Positions 61,694 to 64,000 of a stretch of 64,000 nt of DNA are shown here, piece after piece; position 1 is the first letter of the stretch; each line of letters opens with the position of its first letter. The notes beneath the pieces were generated by a model, which saw only the letters and a list, made by a program, of their open reading frames with translations, ran no database searches and was not told where the DNA came from. Source of the stretch: Puniceicoccaceae bacterium K14 (lineage in GTDB: Bacteria > Verrucomicrobiota > Verrucomicrobiia > Opitutales > Opitutaceae); the NCBI GenBank assembly GCA_022538095.1, contig JAKYXN010000018.1:19604-83603 (forward strand), given 5' to 3'. The position numbers were made by a program, and so were the translations under genes.

Positions 61694-63862
61694 TTAGTTG
61701 TGTGCTTTAAGAGTGATTACACCACCGGACCAGGCTTGAGGGGTGGGGATCACGATGTTGTTGCTTTCGATATGGGCTTGCGAAGGGCGGTCGCAGAATT
61801 CCCTTTCGATACCCCAATCTTTATCTTCGGGCAAGGGGGTGGATAGAGTGGTTGGAGGTGATTCGAAAGTGTGCCAGATAATGAGAATCGTTGTGCCGAT
61901 CAAAGCTGTCGCTCGCACCGCTTGCCCACCTGTGGGGTGTTGGTAGGAGTCTCCCCAGTTGCCGAAGCGGTTAAAGGTGGCGTCTTTGATTATCGGAGCC
62001 ATCTCGTTGTAGAGATCGATTGCCTGAACCATTAGTGCCCATTGGTCTTTGTCTAATTTGTCGACTGTACCGGATAAGCACATACGACCGAGAAAGGTAG
62101 CACTGAGGGAATAACTAAGGCGTTTCATGGAATCTGAATCGCGTAAAACGGCCCAGATCAAATTTTTGGATGGGGGAGCTATTTTAAGGGAATTGGCCGA
62201 AATGATTGGAATGTCGGGCGTTTCGTGAGCGTCGGTAATAGACGTTATGTCTGTCAACATTAGCATCGAAGGTTCGAAGCGATGACCTCCTGAAGAACAA
62301 TTTTCGATTATCAGTTCGGGGAGTGCGTCACGCAGGGACCTAAAGAATTGCTGTACGCCTTCGAGATGTTGGCGTAAACCTTCGCCGAGAGATTCAGCAC
62401 CGTCGCAACCAAGGCCGATTGTATCATTGTAGTCGACTTTTAGATACCCAATCCTATTGTTCTTGAGTAGCTTGGTCACTTTCTCCGTGAGGTATTGGTG
62501 AACCCAGGGGTCTCTGAAATCCCAAAAGCGTCGAGTGCCGACTTGAAGCGGCTTTCCATCGCGTTTGAGTAGGTGGTCGACTTGATTCCATGCGTTTGTC
62601 CCCGAATTGACTACTTCGAATTCGAACCAAATTCCTGGAATGAGTCCTCGTTCACGTATGGCATCTGCGGTTTTTCGCAAGCCTTCAGGGAAGGCTTTGG
62701 GGCAAATGATCCAGTCTCCATTTTCTTGAAAGGTGGCTTCAGGGGAGCGTTGTGCCCAACCATCATCGATTACGAGATAGCGAATGCCAGTGTTCTTAAT
62801 CCTATCGGCGAGTTCTATTATATTTTGGTGATTGGGCTTGCCCCAAGATGTACACCATTCATTGAATACGATGGGGAGAGTTTCATCTCCATTGGGCGTT
62901 TGACGGTGGGGCGAACGAATTGGGTCGCTCAACCTATTGGCGGCTTTTTCAATGCCCTCGGTGGTGACAGTTAGGAATGCTTCGGGGCCGCGGAATTGGT
63001 CGTTTGGCTGAAGGTCTTTTTTCCAATGCCCAAATTCGAAATCCGCTTGTCCTCCAGAGAGTGTGAATTGGTCTGATTTGCGCACGATTTCCATTTGCCA
63101 GGAACCGGGGTGGGCCAGGGTGGCTGCCCAGCTCACGCCTTTAAGCTTATCTTCGACCGCAAGCCAAGGATGCCACCCTTTCACTGGCATGGAACCGACG
63201 GAGCCGAAACGTTCGCACTGAACGCTGTAGCCACTCCAGGAGCGCTCTAAGTGCAAGTCTTCGATTGACTGTTGGCTCGCTCGGCCTTCAGCGCTCCAAG
63301 CGGAGCGCATACGATGCACTTGAAAGCGTCCCGGTCCGTCATCTTTTGAATACGGACTGATCCCTCCAATGGAAAATGAAGAGAGCGCTTCGATTGTAAT
63401 GATGTCCGATCCAGTGTTTTTTAGCGTTGTTTGAAGCCTTAAAGAGCGTTCGCCTTTGTGATGAGAAAGTTCGTGTGTTGCGGTAAGGCCAGAATGAGAT
63501 TGTAGCGTTGTGCGGATGCAAGTCTTGTCTGGGTTTTGGATTTTCTCCTGGCTTTTGAGTCTCAAGGAATTTGAGACAGCGTTTCCGTGACTTGTACGGC
63601 CATTGGAAAAGCCCCCAGGAGCGGGTTCGCCTGCAAGCTTAAGTTGTATAAGCGAACTGAGTTCCCATGCTTGAATTGGTTGCCACTTTTCTGGCAAAGC
63701 TAATACGCAGTCGGAGTCTAGATATTCCCTGCGTTGTGTCGGTTCGAAGTTTTTAGCGGCTGGGGTTAGCTGTAGCTCGATTGGAGCGAGCTCTTTATTT
63801 GAGGTGAGGTAAGAGGCAACGATGTCTCCTAGTTGAAATTGCGAATAGATAGTAGCTGGCAT
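61694..63862 (-). CDS. GH36 alpha-galactosidase
   Basis: A 722-residue protein of glycoside hydrolase family 36/melibiase type. It has an N-terminal beta-supersandwich (~1-330) and then a TIM barrel: FNEWCTSWGKP, RYLVIDDGWAQR, ERGLIPGIWFEFE, IGYLKVDYNDTIG with the nucleophile aspartate in K-V-D, LIIENCSSGGHRFEPSML, and TSITDAHETPD with the likely acid/base aspartate. No signal peptide is seen, so action on imported oligosaccharide in the cytoplasm is likely. It hydrolyses terminal alpha-linked galactose. It lies downstream of the restriction island with no tight partner. Confidence 0.92.
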   Translation of the reverse strand: MPATIYSQFQLGDIVASYLTSNKELAPIELQLTPAAKNFEPTQRREYLDSDCVLALPEKWQPIQAWELSSLIQLKLAGEPAPGGFSNGRTSHGNAVSNSLRLKSQEKIQNPDKTCIRTTLQSHSGLTATHELSHHKGERSLRLQTTLKNTGSDIITIEALSSFSIGGISPYSKDDGPGRFQVHRMRSAWSAEGRASQQSIEDLHLERSWSGYSVQCERFGSVGSMPVKGWHPWLAVEDKLKGVSWAATLAHPGSWQMEIVRKSDQFTLSGGQADFEFGHWKKDLQPNDQFRGPEAFLTVTTEGIEKAANRLSDPIRSPHRQTPNGDETLPIVFNEWCTSWGKPNHQNIIELADRIKNTGIRYLVIDDGWAQRSPEATFQENGDWIICPKAFPEGLRKTADAIRERGLIPGIWFEFEVVNSGTNAWNQVDHLLKRDGKPLQVGTRRFWDFRDPWVHQYLTEKVTKLLKNNRIGYLKVDYNDTIGLGCDGAESLGEGLRQHLEGVQQFFRSLRDALPELIIENCSSGGHRFEPSMLMLTDITSITDAHETPDIPIISANSLKIAPPSKNLIWAVLRDSDSMKRLSYSLSATFLGRMCLSGTVDKLDKDQWALMVQAIDLYNEMAPIIKDATFNRFGNWGDSYQHPTGGQAVRATALIGTTILIIWHTFESPPTTLSTPLPEDKDWGIEREFCDRPSQAHIESNNIVIPTPQAWSGGVITLKAHN

Positions 63863-63922
63863 GTTATACAGTTTTGACTACTGCGTTCGCTGTCGGAAAT
63901 CAAGGATTAGAGCATCTTTCAT

Positions 63923-64000
63923 TCATTCAGTCGCATAATTGGCATGCTTGAAGAATGCCTCGCAATCCTGTTTCGTGATGGATCTCAACGCATCGGCCAG
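63923..64000 (-). mobile_element. C-terminal tail of a probable IS630-type transposase (partial)
   Basis: On the minus strand an open frame enters from the right edge and ends at a stop at 63923-63925. It encodes LADALRSITKQDCEAFFKHA then NYATE. This matches the usual end of IS630/DDE_3 transposases, with a region around S-I-x-x-Q-D-C-x-x-F/Y-F-x-H. Only 25 residues are inside the window, so the identification is tentative and the element's ends are unseen. It marks the right edge of the island. Confidence 0.5.

Noticed and set aside
1..64000. CRISPR arrays, prophage or conjugation gene clusters
   Set aside because: No regularly spaced repeats, structural phage genes or transfer genes were seen; the PcfJ-like gene alone is not evidence of conjugation.

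Overview
The window looks like chromosomal DNA from a Gram-negative, probably marine, member of the Verrucomicrobiota (Opitutales/Puniceicoccales-like). This is an inference from gene content, not from a marker gene. The pointers are an outer-membrane TonB receptor and a porin, many secreted carbohydrate-active proteins aimed at fucose- and galactose-containing polysaccharide, DUF2264 and CotH/lamin-tail proteins, and a fused GHMP kinase-UDPGP enzyme. No rRNA, tRNA or CRISPR array was seen.

Left part (1-12 kb): a thiamine-linked locus comes first. It has a TonB receptor behind a TPP riboswitch, divergent from a PnuT/PnuC-type transporter that overlaps a NadR-like P-loop kinase. A nitroreductase follows. 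Then comes a polyol/sugar catabolic locus on the minus strand: PfkB kinase, periplasmic binding lipoprotein, ABC ATPase, permease, mannitol-dehydrogenase-family enzyme and an outer-membrane porin. A GntR/LacI-hybrid regulator is transcribed divergently from it. The likely logic is entry through the porin, import by the ABC system, oxidation to a ketose and phosphorylation by the PfkB kinase.

12-26 kb: hflK-hflC with a GH5-like gene close behind, a secreted DUF2264 protein, a REP/BIME-like element, a large unknown secreted protein overlapping a PcfJ-like gene, a 1106-residue GHMP kinase-UDPGP fusion, and a GalU-like nucleotidyltransferase.

26-47 kb: an accessory polysaccharide-degradation region. 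It carries a 1487-residue CotH/lamin-tail protein and a frameshifted partial duplicate of its C-terminus. It also has a lyase-like protein with an F-type (fucose-binding) lectin domain, a GHL6-type glycosidase, a GH95 alpha-L-fucosidase, an alpha-glucuronidase-like protein and several decayed gene fragments. One of these is a relic of the GH95 3' end. A RelE/RHH toxin-antitoxin pair, a RidA protein and a methyltransferase lie among them.

47-50 kb: a hypothetical gene and a disulfide-reductase-family flavoprotein, flanked by an ~80-bp direct repeat.

50-61.5 kb: a minus-strand defence island. In transcription order it is hsdM (broken by a -1 frameshift), hsdS, a TIR/deoxyribosyltransferase-like protein, a PUA/EVE-like plus PD-(D/E)XK nuclease, an AbiEi/AbiEii toxin-antitoxin pair, hsdR and a YgjP-type metalloprotease. 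The two cargo genes between hsdS and the AbiE pair are the best candidates for an undescribed defence module. The window ends with a GH36 alpha-galactosidase and the C-terminal tail of what looks like an IS630-type transposase.
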